In this document: piece after piece, positions 32,686 to 45,514 of the stretch
How positions within the stretch are numbered: position 1 is the stretch's first letter
Layout of the letters: every line of letters begins with the position of its first letter
NCBI GenBank assembly: GCA_030035585.1
Contig: CM057469.1
Location: forward strand, 14,750,501 to 14,814,500
Length of the DNA: 64,000 nucleotides
Direction: 5' to 3'
DNA from: Dugong dugon
Lineage: Eukaryota; Chordata; Mammalia; Sirenia; Dugongidae
Translations under genes and position numbers: made by a program
The notes under the pieces: model-generated
What the model was told of the DNA's origin: nothing
The model's input: the letters and a program-made list of their open reading frames with translations, nothing else
Databases searched by the model: none

Positions 32686-32894
32686 GTCCAGTCAGTCCCT
32701 GGGTGGTGCAAATGGTTAGCACTTGGCTGCTAACTGAAAGGTTGGAGATTCGAGTCCACCTAGAGATGCCTCGGAAGAAAGGCCTGGTGATCTACTTATG
32801 AAAAATCAGCCATTGAAAACCCTATGGAGCACAGTTCTCCTCTGACACACATGGGGTCACCATGAATTGGTGTGGATGGCAACTGGTCAACTGG
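32686..32894 (+). mobile_element. AfroSINE with target-site duplication
   Basis: GTCCCTGGGTGGTGCAAATG to CACCATGAATTGG and GGCAACTGGTCAACTGG. TCTATTAGAG is at 32676-32685 and again at 32895-32904. Confidence 0.88.
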
Positions 32895-32904
32895 TCTATT
32901 AGAG

Positions 32905-34125
32905 ACAGGGAAATACAGCTATGGAGGGGGCACCTTTGAACTGTCACTGTCTGCTGGGCTGGAGCAGATGATTTCCATGGTAACCCCAATGACAGACACT
33001 AAGACAGTTCTTGGATCCTTAACCCTTTGGCACACCCTCTCTATAACCATGTTTTTGGAACTGATAGCCGCAATCCCATCCCTGCTGTTCAACACCCATT
33101 CCTGCTACATTAATCCTCGATGATTCCAGAAAGCAGTTCTCCAATCCAGAATTCCAATGCTTCTTGTTTTTTTGCTAACTTGAAGGCATTCGGGGTAGCT
33201 ATTTTTATCCTTTGTTCACATCACCAAGTTGCCAGAAAGCATCTCTGAGACACAGAGACGCTGCCATTAAGCGTTTGGCAATACCAGAGACCTGCAAGGG
33301 GAAAAATTCCACTTCTAGTTCCATCTGCTGCCCAGATGGAAACTTGTCACACAGGGCGATACAAAGTTGAAAAAGTCTTCCCCATTTCTCAGAAATTTAG
33401 GAAAGGAAAGAAGTTTTGGAATTTTGAACAGCTCCCAGTTAAAAAATAATAAAAAGCAATTTCCCCTACTGCCAAAAGATATTGGCATTTAATACTGGAG
33501 ATTTGTATTTTGCCATTCACTTCATGCCCTAACCCTTGAATAGACAGAGGGTGGAATCACTTCTTCAAATGAAGCAAATTCCTGAGCTCTAACGAGGCCG
33601 TGTTAACTCCACTGGAAGATGACGCCTTTTAGGAGAAAGAGAAGAAAAGGCAGGCTACTTTTGCCCTGAGAGTGGGACCTTGCTTACAGCTATTTTACAG
33701 TCTGAAGATCATAAAGGAATAACTGCTCCGCAAATCTGTACTTTGTGAAGTGGCAATTTAAAATGAACTCATTTTATAAAATGAATTTCACTGAGTATAA
33801 ACAACTCATCTGAGGAAAAAAAAACTTATCTTCTAAACAAATGGCTCCAATCAGTGTAGACATGAACAGTATTTTTGATGAGTAACAGGGAGAGAAGTTG
33901 TGTTAGAAACGTCTTAATTCCACGTTTCAGGGAAATAGAAGCAAATCCAAGTTGGTGGTCTGCAGCAGGTTGGTTCTTCCAGCTGATGTTTCCTCTGTTG
34001 ATGCTGGCTGGTCAGTGAGCTACAGCGGAATGGAGGCATGCTAGGTCCTTCCAGCTGATGTGTCCATAAACAGCTCTCCCTTGCTGCTAGCAGCGCCTTT
34101 CAAAGTGGGTCAGGATCTACTACTG
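32905..34125. other. Intergenic, nothing recognised
   Basis: Unique AT-balanced sequence with no supported gene. CCAGCTGATGTTTCC and CCAGCTGATGTGTCC near 33.98 and 34.05 kb form a weak local duplication. Confidence 0.5.
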
Positions 34126-34129
34126 AAGC

Positions 34130-34597
34130 TGAACATGGGCTACGCTTTGACCCAGCAATTCTATTCCTAGTTATATATCCAAAAGAAATGCTTCCATATA
34201 TATGCTCACCAAAGACAAGCGCTGGAATATTCTTAACAGTACTCTCTGTAACAGTTCCCCAAACTGAACGCTATTCTATGAGAATTCACCGCCACACACA
34301 TCATGGAGGAATCTCAGTATCAGTGAGGGGAGCCAAACACGAAGAAAGTGCAGGATTCCAGAAGCACAAAAATAGGCAACACTAACCTATGCTGTCAGAA
34401 ATCAGGAGTGGTGTCCTGGGTGTGGACAGAGACTAGAGGGGAGGACCAGGGGCGCTCTTGGGTTCTGGCAACGTCCTGTTTCTTGATCTGGTTGCTGGTC
34501 AAATGGGTGTATTTAGTTTGTCAAGTGAGTGAGCTGTATCCGTATGTATACTTTTCTCTCTTATGTTTTACTTCAGATAAAATTTAAAAAAAAAAAG
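34130..34597 (+). mobile_element. L1 3' end
   Basis: TTTGACCCAGCAATTCTATTC is the common end of L1 ORF2. The 3' UTR-like sequence that follows ends ACTTCAGATAAAATTT and an A run. 5'-truncated. Confidence 0.75.
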
Positions 34598-35994
34598 AGC
34601 GAGCCGAGCTAGCGTGGGGAATCCTGGCTGTGAGGGTTCCCGACAGCAGCCCTTCCATGGCAACCCCGTCAGCAGGAATCTCTGTCCTCACCTCTGCCTC
34701 CCTGCAGGGCCTGTCTCAGGAGCGGGGCAGAGAAGCATACCTCTGGGTAATCATCACGCCGCCTTCTCAGGCTCATTTTTGTCTTGGCGGTCGGAGTGAT
34801 GGCTCATAGCTATAATCATCCAAGAATGACAGAAATCACTGGAATATCCCAGATAACTTTTTTTCCTCAAAGCATTGAAGAATAGATCATCAGTGCCTCC
34901 TTCTTTCACAGGAGGGACTATACAGATATTAACGTCAGTCCAATGCTAATTTACCCCTCAGCCAAAGGCCTACAGTGCAGCAGTGCGGGTGACCAGGGAG
35001 AAATGACAAATTGAGGTTCTTTTTACCCGGTTTGCAGAGGGGAGCTTTGCCCCGACCCACGTCAGGGCCACCTGTCAGTGGGTCAGAGGAGGCTGTTTCC
35101 AGAGTCCTGGGATCTTGAATGTCCCTGTCAGCCTGGCCGGTCTGTGGTGGTGGGCTCTCAGCATATTACAACCACAGAATGCTGGAATGACCTCGAAGAC
35201 CCAAAGCCTTCACTTCACAGCAGAGGACAAAAGCACTAAAACACAGCTCCCAAGCTCACACAGGCCCCTTCCCACACATCACATGGTCCGTGCTCACTGG
35301 GAGAGTGCTCACCCTGCCCAGGACTGCCTTCCCCATGAGACATCACTCAGCAGCCACCGGTCATCTTGCTGCCAGTTGTTAACAGAGCACCTCAGGATAT
35401 CAAACCTCATGACAATCAACTCCAAGAGAGTAGCTTAATTGAAAATGAGGGCCCTTGTAAAACTTTGATCAGTCTCTTAGATTATCACCCCTTCGCTGGA
35501 AGAGGATTTAGGCTGGAATGAAAAACATCAAAGAACAGGGAAGTCTGGGGGGAACTCTAGCCTGCAATTCCAAAGAGCTTTCATTCACCCACAGCATGTT
35601 TTCTAAACCCCTATGCTTCTCAGATATTTGAAGAGGGAGGACAGATAAAGACAGTCTACCTATTGAGAAATGAGGGAAGGAGACAGCTCACGTTGCTCCA
35701 TTTACTCTGCAATTAGGGCCTGAACCTCCTTCCCCTTCCCTGACTTCACTTACAGACATGCCATCAGGGGCCAAGAACATGGTCACATCCTTTCGACTCT
35801 ACCAGCAGCCGGCTCCTGAACATGCCCTCACCCTTACAGACCATACTCACAGCTATTCTGAGCTGAAAGGCACCTGGCCTCGGAGGGAATCCAGAGTGAA
35901 ATAAGATGGTTACACAAGAACATCGAGTCATACGTGTGCCTGCAGTTCTCGAAAACTCCGAAGTGTTCACGGCAGCGAGGGACGGTGCAGTAGT
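34598..35994. other. Intergenic, nothing recognised
   Basis: Unique sequence. A faint MIR-like segment near 35.16-35.26 kb. No supported gene. Confidence 0.45.
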
Positions 35995-36006
35995 ACCACT
36001 CCTGGA

Positions 36007-36211
36007 AGGAGCCCTGGTGGCACAACGGTTAATCGCTCCGCTGTTAACTGCAAGGTCGGGGATTCGAAAACCTGCCCCACCCCCAACCGTGGCTCAGTGG
36101 GAGAAAAGACCTGGCGATCTGCTCCTGTAAAGGGTTCAACCTAGAAAACCCTATGGGGTCCTTCTACTCTGTCACATGAGCTCGCTAGGAGTCGGAGTTG
36201 ACACAACCACC
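36007..36211 (+). mobile_element. AfroSINE with target-site duplication
   Basis: GGAGCCCTGGTGGCACAACG, box-B-like GGGGATTCGAAAACC, then GACCTGGCGATCTGCTCCTG, ending GAGTCGGAGTTGACACAACC. ACCACTCCTGGA lies at 35995-36006 and 36212-36223. Confidence 0.88.
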
Positions 36212-36223
36212 ACCACTCCTGGA

Positions 36224-36613
36224 TTCTGAACTACACGTACCTGACAGTAAACAGCGGAGGGTATGGGATGGTCCCAGAGAATGCAGGGCATATGCACGCG
36301 GCACACGCAGCCGCCGCTCATGGAGGGTCTGTAACTGTGACCTTGGACACCTGCAGCAGAGATGTCCCTGGATTTTCAGTCAGCATTGTTAAGGCTGTGG
36401 CGAGGAGGGCATTCAGGGGAATGGAAGCAGGTTGCTCGACATTCTCCTTAGTGACAGATCTGAAGCGCAGAAGAGTAACTGAGGAGTTTTTGGAACAATG
36501 AAGCATGTCTTAAGCTCAGAATCACAACCAAGAAAGTGGAACACAAAACTCTTTTCACAAGTCATATATACCTGTGGTACATTATGGGCAACTGGTAAAA
36601 TAAATACAAGCCT
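36224..36613. other. Sequence between last SINE and inferred ENAH end
   Basis: Unique sequence, no feature supported. It may include downstream poly(A) elements of ENAH at its upper edge. Confidence 0.45.
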
Positions 36614-36637
36614 CCTCTGAATTAAGTATTTTGTCTT

Positions 36638-36643
36638 TTTATT
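36638..36643 (-). terminator. ENAH: Candidate distal ENAH poly(A) signal
   Basis: AATAAA on the minus strand (TTTATT on plus). It is followed about 25-45 nt downstream by a GT/T-rich stretch containing GGCTTGTATTTATTTT, the usual arrangement for cleavage near 36,614-36,625. It is the last such well-placed signal before sequence that looks intergenic. Confidence 0.5.
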
Positions 36644-38490
36644 TCAAAAGAAGAAAGGATACCAAGAAGCAGAAGAATGAAGCAGTTAAAATTAGCAAAG
36701 CTGCAAAGTAGGAGAGAGGGGAGCAAGGAGATGGATCTGATTTCAGTGACATAGCTGCTTAATGCAAATACAGGGGTCTGATGCTGCAAACCCAAGTCAC
36801 ACTGCGTCCAGTGACTTTAGCAGGTTTGCTGATACGTTCAATGACAGGGCGAGGCCCCTCTCCTGCTGAATCTTAACTTTACACATTCTAGAAACATGTC
36901 ATGCACATACAGGTTACACTTTATGGTTACATGGGATTGCATGCAATTCACCCAGAATCATTTTGAAGGCACTGTTTTGTGCAGCAGGGGCTGCTGCTTC
37001 CTGGCAAGTCATTCCTAGGTTGGCTTGCAAGTGGTCCTCCTTTTCATTTATTCCTATTAGAAATTTTGGTGCTGTCTAATCCTACCCTTCCAACTACTTC
37101 CACCCTCTCTTCTACGTCCCTTTCTCAAAGGTAGATGCCAAGCTTAAAAGATAGTATTTCCTGATAATAAAATCCTGTTTTATTTGGGTTTTGGAATTAT
37201 TTGAGTTAGGCAGCAATTCACAATTTGTTGCTTCAAAACCAGAAGTTGCTACCAGTTTCCTTTACTCCTTAATTTAGCGACGCCCCCCACCCTGAAGTTC
37301 CATGAGATAAGCTACATGAGATTCTGTAGTAAAATAATTCTTTTAAAATATGGCCTTGTATATGTTTAAGTCACCTTTGCCTTTTAAGATGTGACTTCAG
37401 TAAATGCTGCCTCAACAGGCTCCCTCTGAGATCCTAAAGGTTGTGATAATCGTTTGAGGGCACACACGCACACTTCTAGGTCTAAAACTTGGAGCAAAGC
37501 AAAATGACACGAGATTCCAATTCTACACCACGTGTACTATGAAAGGCCGTGGGCCATGATGCAACCATTTGGACCATAAGAAATTCATCTTTACATTTTA
37601 TCTATTGTGCTGTTCTACTACCGTATGCTTTTGGTCTATCCACTTAGTAGGTCTGAAAGGGAAAATGTATTTAACATTCAAAATCTTATAGTGTAAACCG
37701 TGTATGTTGTTCTTTAAGCTTAACTGGAAAGGCTCATTGCTAACTCCCTTACCCATCAAAAAAAAAAAAAAAAAAATCAATAAAAAAAGTATTCCTGATA
37801 TTCATTCACATTGCTCATTCTAACACCCCAAAGGGGCAGCAGAAAGCACAATGGAACTAGTTTCCATTCAGGTCAAGTAAAAGAAGACGTTTGAAGTCTC
37901 CTCCTATAGACTAGGCAATGGAAGGCTTTCAACCAGAGCTGACAAAGACCTACCCCTGCCTGAGGCCCTGCTCTGCTCACGGCAGCCTCACTCACTCTCT
38001 CTCCCCACTACAGACTAAAGATGTCAGTGTTTCTATAATTACATACCAGAGATGCTTCCTCATTCAGTCTTATCAAGTGAACCAAAAAAAGCATTTCGAT
38101 GAAAATATATAAATACTGTGATTAAATATTATAGAAATGTTTTGCATCAAATACAGATGTCAAGATAAAAATGTCTCTCTAGCTTGCTCACTCGTTAGAA
38201 ACACTCCATTTTCCCTAAAAAGAGGAAAAACGAGAAGCATGAGTCTCGGTGCCAACGAAAAATGAATCCACACACAGACACCCAATAACTGAAGTAAAAG
38301 GATGTCAGTAAAACAGGACCCATCTTTTAGAATCCCAGACTTTCTATTTCAAACTCCGACTCTGTTAATCTCCTTAAGATAAAGTAAGGTTGATTCAAAT
38401 GGCATTGAAGAGTCATTCTATCATGAAAGGGCTTTTGCATTAAAAACAAGGAACCCAGAAGGGATGACAATCTGTATACTTACACAGTAA

Positions 38491-38671
38491 GAGGAGCCCT
38501 GGTGGCACCATAGTGGTTAAGAGCTCAGCTGCTAACCAAAAAGTCGGCAGTTTGAATCTACCAGCTGCTCCTTGGAAACCTTATGGGGCAGTTCTACTCT
38601 GTTCTAGAGGGTTGCTATGAATCGGAATCGACTCCATGGCAATGGGTTTGGGTTCTTTTTTTTTTTTTTTT
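38491..38671 (+). mobile_element. AfroSINE in ENAH 3' UTR (antisense to transcript)
   Basis: GGAGCCCTGGTGGCACCATA to ATGAATCGGAATCGACTCC, GGGTTTGGGTTC and a T run. Nearly full length. Confidence 0.9.
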
Positions 38672-39440
38672 CCCAAATAAGAAGGGTAAAGAGGGGAGGT
38701 AAACTTTTTTCCTCTCCAGGATGACAGTAATGAAGTCAACGACAGCACAGCAGGTTTAGGGGCTACGAGAAGGCAAAGGGCATTCCTCACCCAGCTCTAC
38801 AAAGTCCGTTTAAAATAGCTCCTTGACCAGAAGAGCCAAAGTGACTGTCACTGAAATATCACAATTGAAGCATGGGTCTCAGGTCTCAGGTGATCCTATT
38901 ACACTCTTTGCAGTCAAGTGAGGTTTCTGAATGGCAACTGTGCACTTCCAGATGGAGGGTGGGCCCCAGGAAGGATGCACCGGACTCTCCCTAGCAGACA
39001 CCCAGGGTACGCACTGTAAAAGCGCATGAATGAGGCAAAGGGAAACTGGGGCAGCAGAATAATACATTTGCTAGCATTTACGCAATGGTAAAGACCTCAA
39101 ATGAACAACATCTCATCGATTTTTCCTTATTGTTCACACCTAGGACAAATGTGACTCAGTGAAGAGGTCTAAGATATAGTAAGGAACTCCAATTGTAAAT
39201 TCCTGGCCCAGGCCCCAAACTCCCACCCCTCATAACGAAGAAGTAGAAAGGAAAACATCTAGATTTTAGTACTACTGCCTTCTGAACGTTTCAACTTTCC
39301 CAATTACTTTCCGCAGAGATAAATATTCCCCTTCCTGAAAATTTTCCTAACAAAGTCAGTGCCTACTACCAGCCCTTCAAGAGCTAGAGCTCAGGTGTAG
39401 AGCTGGTTAGGGTCACGCAAATTCAACACACCTTTCCCCT

Positions 39441-39590
39441 GGAGTCCCAGGGTGGTACAGTTAACTGCACTCAGCTGCTAACTGGCAGTTCAAATTCACC
39501 AGCCTCTCCTTGGAAACCCTATGGGCCAGTTCTACTCTGTCCTATAGGTTTGCTATGAGTTTGAATCAACTTGACAGTAATGGGGTTTAC
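39441..39590 (+). mobile_element. AfroSINE in ENAH 3' UTR (antisense to transcript)
   Basis: GGAGTCCCAGGGTGGTACAG to ATGAGTTTGAATCAACTTGAC. The segment between the head and box B is shortened. Confidence 0.85.
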
Positions 39591-40283
39591 GCCATGGCCA
39601 GAAGAACAAAATGAAGTCTATACTTTAGTTCAACCTGGCAACGACAATGAAAATCCTAAACTGATATTTCTCACTGAAGATTTAAAATGGAAAAGTTGAA
39701 AAATATTTTAAAAGACATTTTTAAACTTTAAAAGGGACCTAGAGGTTCCACAAGATGTGACTAAGGGCATGGAATGTTGTTTTAGGGACCAATTTTAAAA
39801 AGCCTTCTGTGGCGGCGTATTTCTTTCATATGGTTACAATAGTGTATACTTTAAATAGAAGCCAAGAACCTACTTCCTCAGCGTCTACAGATTGGAATGG
39901 AAACTTCTGGACCTGATGGAGAATTTTACAAGTTTCTAAATGTCTTATCTTGTTTCAGAATGTGTACACGTATTTTATATTCAGAAACAAAGGGCACTGG
40001 TCTTACTTTGAAATCTGACTGATACTAAAGTGATACTGATTTCCTTCACATTTAAAGCAAATTCCTTAAAAATACCCCTCAATGTAAATACCAATCAATG
40101 TGAATTTCTTTTCTTCTAAGTGCTATATTCTATGTACTCCAAGGTAGTAACTGCATACTCTTCTATATAACCTAAAGCCTTCTTAGAGAAGAACATTTAC
40201 TATATAAAAAACAGACCCAGAACATAATTCATTGCCTATAGGATTTTTCATATATTTAAAAAATTGTTACCTCTGCTAAAGAA

Positions 40284-40463
40284 GAGGAGCCATGTGGCAC
40301 AGTGGTTAAGCGCTCAGCTGCTAACCAAAAGGTCAGTGGTTCAAACGCACCAGCTGCTCTGGATCTGCAGCCTTGGAAACTTTACGGGACAGTTCTCTGT
40401 CCTACAGCGTTGCTCCGAGTCAGAATCGACTCAACAACTTTTTTTTTTTTTTTGTCGCAGTGT
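40284..40463 (+). mobile_element. AfroSINE in ENAH 3' UTR with target-site duplication
   Basis: GAGGAGCCATGTGGCACAGT to CCGAGTCAGAATCGACTC and a T run. TGCTAAAGAA at 40274-40283 and 40464-40473. Confidence 0.9.
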
Positions 40464-41040
40464 TGCTAAAGAAATCTTTCTTGGACTTTAAAGGGAAAAA
40501 TAAAATCTGGTAACATGATAAACCTTAAGGCCGTCATTTGTATACAGATGTTTTGTTTATGGAGTAACTGCAGTCTAGCAAAACTTAGTCCTCTAATGAA
40601 ATATGTAAGCTTTTCTAGTATTTTTATTAAAATGGAAAAGCTGTATTCTACTGGTGAGAGAATTTTTCTGCTGAGGAAAGTCTGAACTTAGTGACTAGTT
40701 CAGTGGTGTATCTGAGTTTTCTAACTACTAGACGTTATATGCCTTAAAAAAGTGAGGTAAAGAAGGGCACTTTCAGACAGTGTGTTCTCTTTACTCTCAG
40801 CTGACCACCTGGGCCCAGGATTTTCTCCTCTTTGTGAGAGAAGCTTCCAGAGGCTCCTCTCCATGTTCGTTTTCTCTCAGTGCTTACTATGCTTCACAGA
40901 AGTAGGGTGCAGCTCAGTGTTTGTGATCCTTTGGCTTAAACTCTTAACCAAGGTTTTACCTTTATTCTCTGAGTTAAATTAATCAGCAAGTACCTGAGGT
41001 CTGCTGTATCAACTCAACAGCAATGGATTTATGTGCCTTG

Positions 41041-41209
41041 AAGGAGCCCTGGTGGTGCAGTGGTTAAGAGCTTGGCTGCTAACCAAAAGGTCGGCAGTTT
41101 GAATCCACCAGCCGCTCCTTGGAAACCTTATGCGGCAGTTCTACTCTGTCCTGTAGGGTCGCTATGAGTCACAATCGACTCAATGGCACCCAACAACAGC
41201 AACGACAAC
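41041..41209 (+). mobile_element. AfroSINE in ENAH 3' UTR, tail AACAACAGCAAC
   Basis: AAGGAGCCCTGGTGGTGCAG to GAGTCACAATCGACTCAATG, ending CACCCAACAACAGCAACGAC, the RTE-like tail in its fullest form among the SINEs here. ATGTGCCTT before and ATGTCCTT after may be a decayed target-site duplication. Confidence 0.9.
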
Positions 41210-43978
41210 ATGTCCTTATGTAGCCAAAGGTATCTAGAATGATTTTGTTCATTCAGACTCATGAAGATTTCTTATAAATACTTCCAAGTTTTGACTTCAA
41301 AAGCATCTAATTTATAAATACTAAATGGCTTTTCAGTGAAAAATCAGAGGTATTAAGCATCAGTGATTTCAATGGACCCTCAGAATCCCTTTCTCAGTCC
41401 TAGAGCTTTGGGAAGATCTTTCTATTAACAAAAACGGTACCATCAGGAACAGGTTTGGGGTGCTGCAATAAATGCCTTTAGGAAAGTAGATTTCGTGACA
41501 GCTACATAAAGCAATTAAGAGCTCCTGGAGAGTTCCTTCACACTGCTGTATACGATGCCATTTCTATGCTTATATCTGACAGAATTTAAAGGGTAATGGG
41601 ATTATGAAGTTCTGATGACTACAAAACATGATTAGAGAGCTCCTGTAGCATGCCTTTGTAGACTGCACCTTATGAGTAACATTACTTAAGAGTTTAAAAA
41701 TTAATTATTCACAGTGGCACAGAAAGGATGTACAAATTTAAGGGATATAAATACGCTGTAGCTAGGCAAAGGTTACCATCTGTTAATTCATTTTTGAATG
41801 GGAAGTGACTTTCACTTTGCAGACAAACATTCTGATTTATATATGAAGACAAGCAAGCACCTGAGACAGACCAGAGGACAAAACCACTTGATATTTTTAG
41901 AACTGCGGACTGTGTGATGGTTGCAAATGTTAATGACTGACAGGAACATCACTCCATGAGGGGAAGAAAATGGAAGGAAAAAAAGGAAAATTGGGGTCTG
42001 ATAAAAAGAAAAGACAAAGATTGCTGTGCTTCTAATGAAAACATGAGAATTTTCAAATGAAATGCAACCTTCATTACTTGCTAAGGACCTTTCCCATGCA
42101 ATGTCCTTTACCCTGCAAACTTTATAAAGAAAAATTGTAACTGCGCAAATGAGTTTAAGTATCTGACTATATTGCAGAACAAAATGGAGTAAAATTTAAA
42201 ATTTATCATTCTCTTGACTACAGGAGTAAGACACTGTGTCAAGCTGGGCTGAGAGAAACAAGAACAACATACAGAGATCACTCAACAGTTATTTCAAACC
42301 AAAGGCAGTTAACAGTAATTTTCACACATTCCCTTTGTATACATTACTTAGTATTCATCAACTTTATGAAATATTTCTGTAAAGAACAGTGAAGCAATAT
42401 GTAAACTTTGAGAAGCAGTGAAGTTATGGACATTAAAAAGTGTTTTTCACATTCAATATAACATTTTTAGAACCAACAGATGATTTGAGGAGATAATCTT
42501 AAGTGTCACAAACAAGCAACATGTATGTACTGCAATTTTATTTCAATCGCACAAATGAAGTTAGCATGTAGGAAATTTAAATGAAACAGTATGGTAAAAA
42601 CAGCAGAGAACTGAAAAAAAAAATCTAAAAGGAAGTACATCTAGAGCATGAGAATTCAACATTCATTAGTGTTTCATTTTCAGTTTTGATGGACACTTGA
42701 TGCAAATTCTGAAACAAACGTTTAAATCACGAAGTCTATTCTGAAGAGATTTCAGCCCCAGCACTAAGGTTTGGACATTCAGTGTGTCTGCAGTTGACCT
42801 GTTAGCTGTTTACATAGTGTACAGTACAGATCTGTCACAGATCAGGTCACAGTGTTGAGGAAAGCAGTACCTTCCTGTAATTAGAAAGGATCCCCTAAAC
42901 TGTACTCAGCTTAAGACATCCGATGTACAAAAGCACAAAAACCACTAGAATAATGTGGCTCCACGGAACAGAGTTTTGTTAATAAGGAAAATAACTTAAG
43001 CTTCTGTTTCCCATTTTAATTACTGAAATCTCTTAACAATGACACACCATCATGTATGACAGCAAATGTATACAGTAACTCAATCAAACTTCTTGGAAAG
43101 AACACATTTAGCAATCTGGGATACTAATGCAAAATGATGGAAAATATAGTGTTATTCAACACTGGTTCTTCGTTGTCATTTTACACAGACATCATGTTAA
43201 CATCAGACCAAGGCACAAAACGTTTAGTGCATAAACCAGTTCCTTTTAAGCTCTAGCATTTTAGTCTTTATCTTCCTTTGGACCGCTTGTACCCAGTACT
43301 CTATCCTACTGTAGACTTAACCAACAAAATCAAAAGTAGCTTCTGACCAGATTCATAGGGGCATAAACATTCATATCCTCAGTCTCAGTATAACCAAAAT
43401 TACAATAATAAAGATGAAAACGCCTCCTATTTCTTTTAGAAAATAGTACTTTATAAGCTTGCTGCATCTTTAACTCCTTCACTACTACTGCATGGCAATG
43501 AATACTGGCTAGAAAAAAAAAGAACTTTATACTTGAATTATGATAGCTCATCCATCACAGTTTAACCTTAAAATGAAGTTTCTACAGAAAACAGGAACTA
43601 TTTAACAAGGAAAAGAATTCCCTCATTCAAGTCTCTCTGAAGTGGTAACAGCTGCAATACTGCAGCACTGAGAAAACTATGCCATCAACAAAAGCTTCTG
43701 TCTAATGAATCAAGATGTAAGAAATCTAGAAGGCCAATGAAAATGGATTATTTCTTCAAAATTTTAGTAAAACTTCTGATAATCAAACATTTCAAAGCAA
43801 ATATGGCACTTATAACAAGTCAAGCATAAATCAAGATGGAGAGCCTGGATAATTTTTGATTTGCTAAATTTTCCAAAAAGCTATAATTGCAACATATAGT
43901 ATTTCTCACCTATTTTAATCTTACCAGTTTCAAAGAAAAGAAAAGGGAGTGGATCATGTATATACACAATCTCTCTTG

Positions 43979-44001
43979 CACACACGCACACACACACACA
44001 C
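43979..44001 (+). repeat. CA microsatellite
   Basis: A CACACGCACACACACACAC run inside the inferred ENAH 3' UTR. Confidence 0.9.
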
Positions 44002-45103
44002 GGTGGTAAGGAGAGTATCTAATTCCTTCTTCCCACCACCAAAGTCTCACTTCACTTTATTTAAAAAAAAAAATTATGCAGAGCTCCCTTAATGATTTCT
44101 GTGACTTTAATTGTTGCCATCGTTGTTATTTCTTGTATCTCAACATAACAACATTCAAAAGCAGCTTCAGTCAGGAGCATGTACCTGAACACCTGGATAA
44201 CTGCAGGGGCACCTCAGTAATAATAACTGCCAAATTCAGTGATCAAACTTTTGAGTTTCACGAGAAGATAAACTTCTTGTGAAGCTCAGAATCATGTTTC
44301 AGGTCACTGAGATTACTGAAGTTAAAATACAAATAGCTGGAGACATGATGTAAAAGATTAAGCACTTGGTTCTGTTAACGTATTCACCAATTAAAGTCAC
44401 AAAATATTCCTCATTATTATTCATGCAGGTAATTGAGAAAAAGATAGTGCAGAAATTAACTTTAAATTAAAAGTTATTCCTTCCCTTCCTCCCACTCCCC
44501 TAGACTCTACAAAATGTTTTCCCTGGGACTAGGCTTTGAAAAGCCCACTACACATTAGTGTGACATGCATTACAGTCTGCAATTAAAAAAGCTAATTTTG
44601 TGGTGGTTGTAATTACATTATAAAAATGTCCACATGCATAATTCTAAAAAAGGTTGAAAACCTACAGTAAATCTACAATATATTGTTTTATATTTGACCA
44701 CTGGTTTGTGTTATGTAAGAGCCATAGATTTGGTAAAAGCATTGTAACAATTTAGGAAGGCATCTATATCTTTAAATTCTGGACAAATTTTATGTTTTAA
44801 TCTACAAAACTGCATGAAGGTTAACTCAAGAGGCTTCCTATCATTCTAAAATTCCTCAAGCTGAACCCATCATTTTCAGGACACTTTCGTATAAATATCA
44901 CCCTTTGAAAACACACACAGTTCCATTTGTTCCACATTTTATGATCATAACCTATCCAGGGCTGATCTCAATTATTCATGGAATATCAAATATGATAGGA
45001 AGACAAACCTGAGACAAACATTTACAATACAATAGCGTAACCTGCTAAATTCTTCATCAGCACTCTCTGGGGGGGAAAAAAAAACTTCTTAAGCCTTTCT
45101 CTT

Positions 45104-45109
45104 CTTTAT
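45104..45109 (-). terminator. ENAH: Candidate proximal ENAH poly(A) signal
   Basis: AATAAA on the minus strand inside GCTAAAATAAAGAAG, about 370 nt after the stop codon. Use of this site would give a short 3' UTR lacking all the SINE copies. Its usage cannot be judged from sequence. Confidence 0.3.
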
Positions 45110-45476
45110 TTTAGCAATGGATTATGGAAAATGTGCAATTTTATCTTGACATGAAAATATTTCAATGTACCGTGATCTCGCCTGACGGGTATAGTATTTT
45201 CTGCATAACTGTTACAGGAACTCTTACACAACGACTCTCTTCCACCCTGCTGTAAAGGTCAGAAAAAAGCAGCACACTAGGAGGGAAACAGCTTATCGCC
45301 AGAGTGATAGGTCTGAAGGCTTCCAAAACCGCTTGGTTTTTCCCTCCTTCCAACTGTTTGTCTCCATGTTCTTCGTACAGCTCATGAAATCTTGGGGCTT
45401 GTTGTTGTTAACAGCTGTTGTTTCTGGGTATTTCTTTTCTCCAGATTAAAGTCCTATCTCTCCTTAGTTTGTTTTT

Positions 45477-45514
45477 CTATGCAGTATTTGACTTGCTCAG
45501 TTCCTGCCTGATTG
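45477..45514 (-). CDS. ENAH: ENAH terminal coding exon segment with stop (provisional exon 14)
   Basis: The last 38 coding nt follow acceptor TTTTCTACCCAG. CA completes Ala, then IRQELSKSNTA and the stop TAG at 45477-45479. This is the conserved C-terminus of Mena. The exon continues as a long 3' UTR. Confidence 0.96.

Larger units (their letters stand above)
36614..45476 (-). other. ENAH: Inferred ENAH 3' UTR
   Basis: About 8.9 kb of AT-rich sequence follows the stop with no splice pattern or other gene visible. It is read as one continuous 3' UTR because ENAH mRNAs are known to be long and because a good poly(A) context lies at the far end. It contains four AfroSINE copies (38.49, 39.44, 40.28 and 41.04 kb), all inserted antisense to the transcript, and a CA repeat near 43.98 kb. 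Several internal AATAAA motifs could give shorter forms. The low boundary is an inference, not seen directly. Confidence 0.6.
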
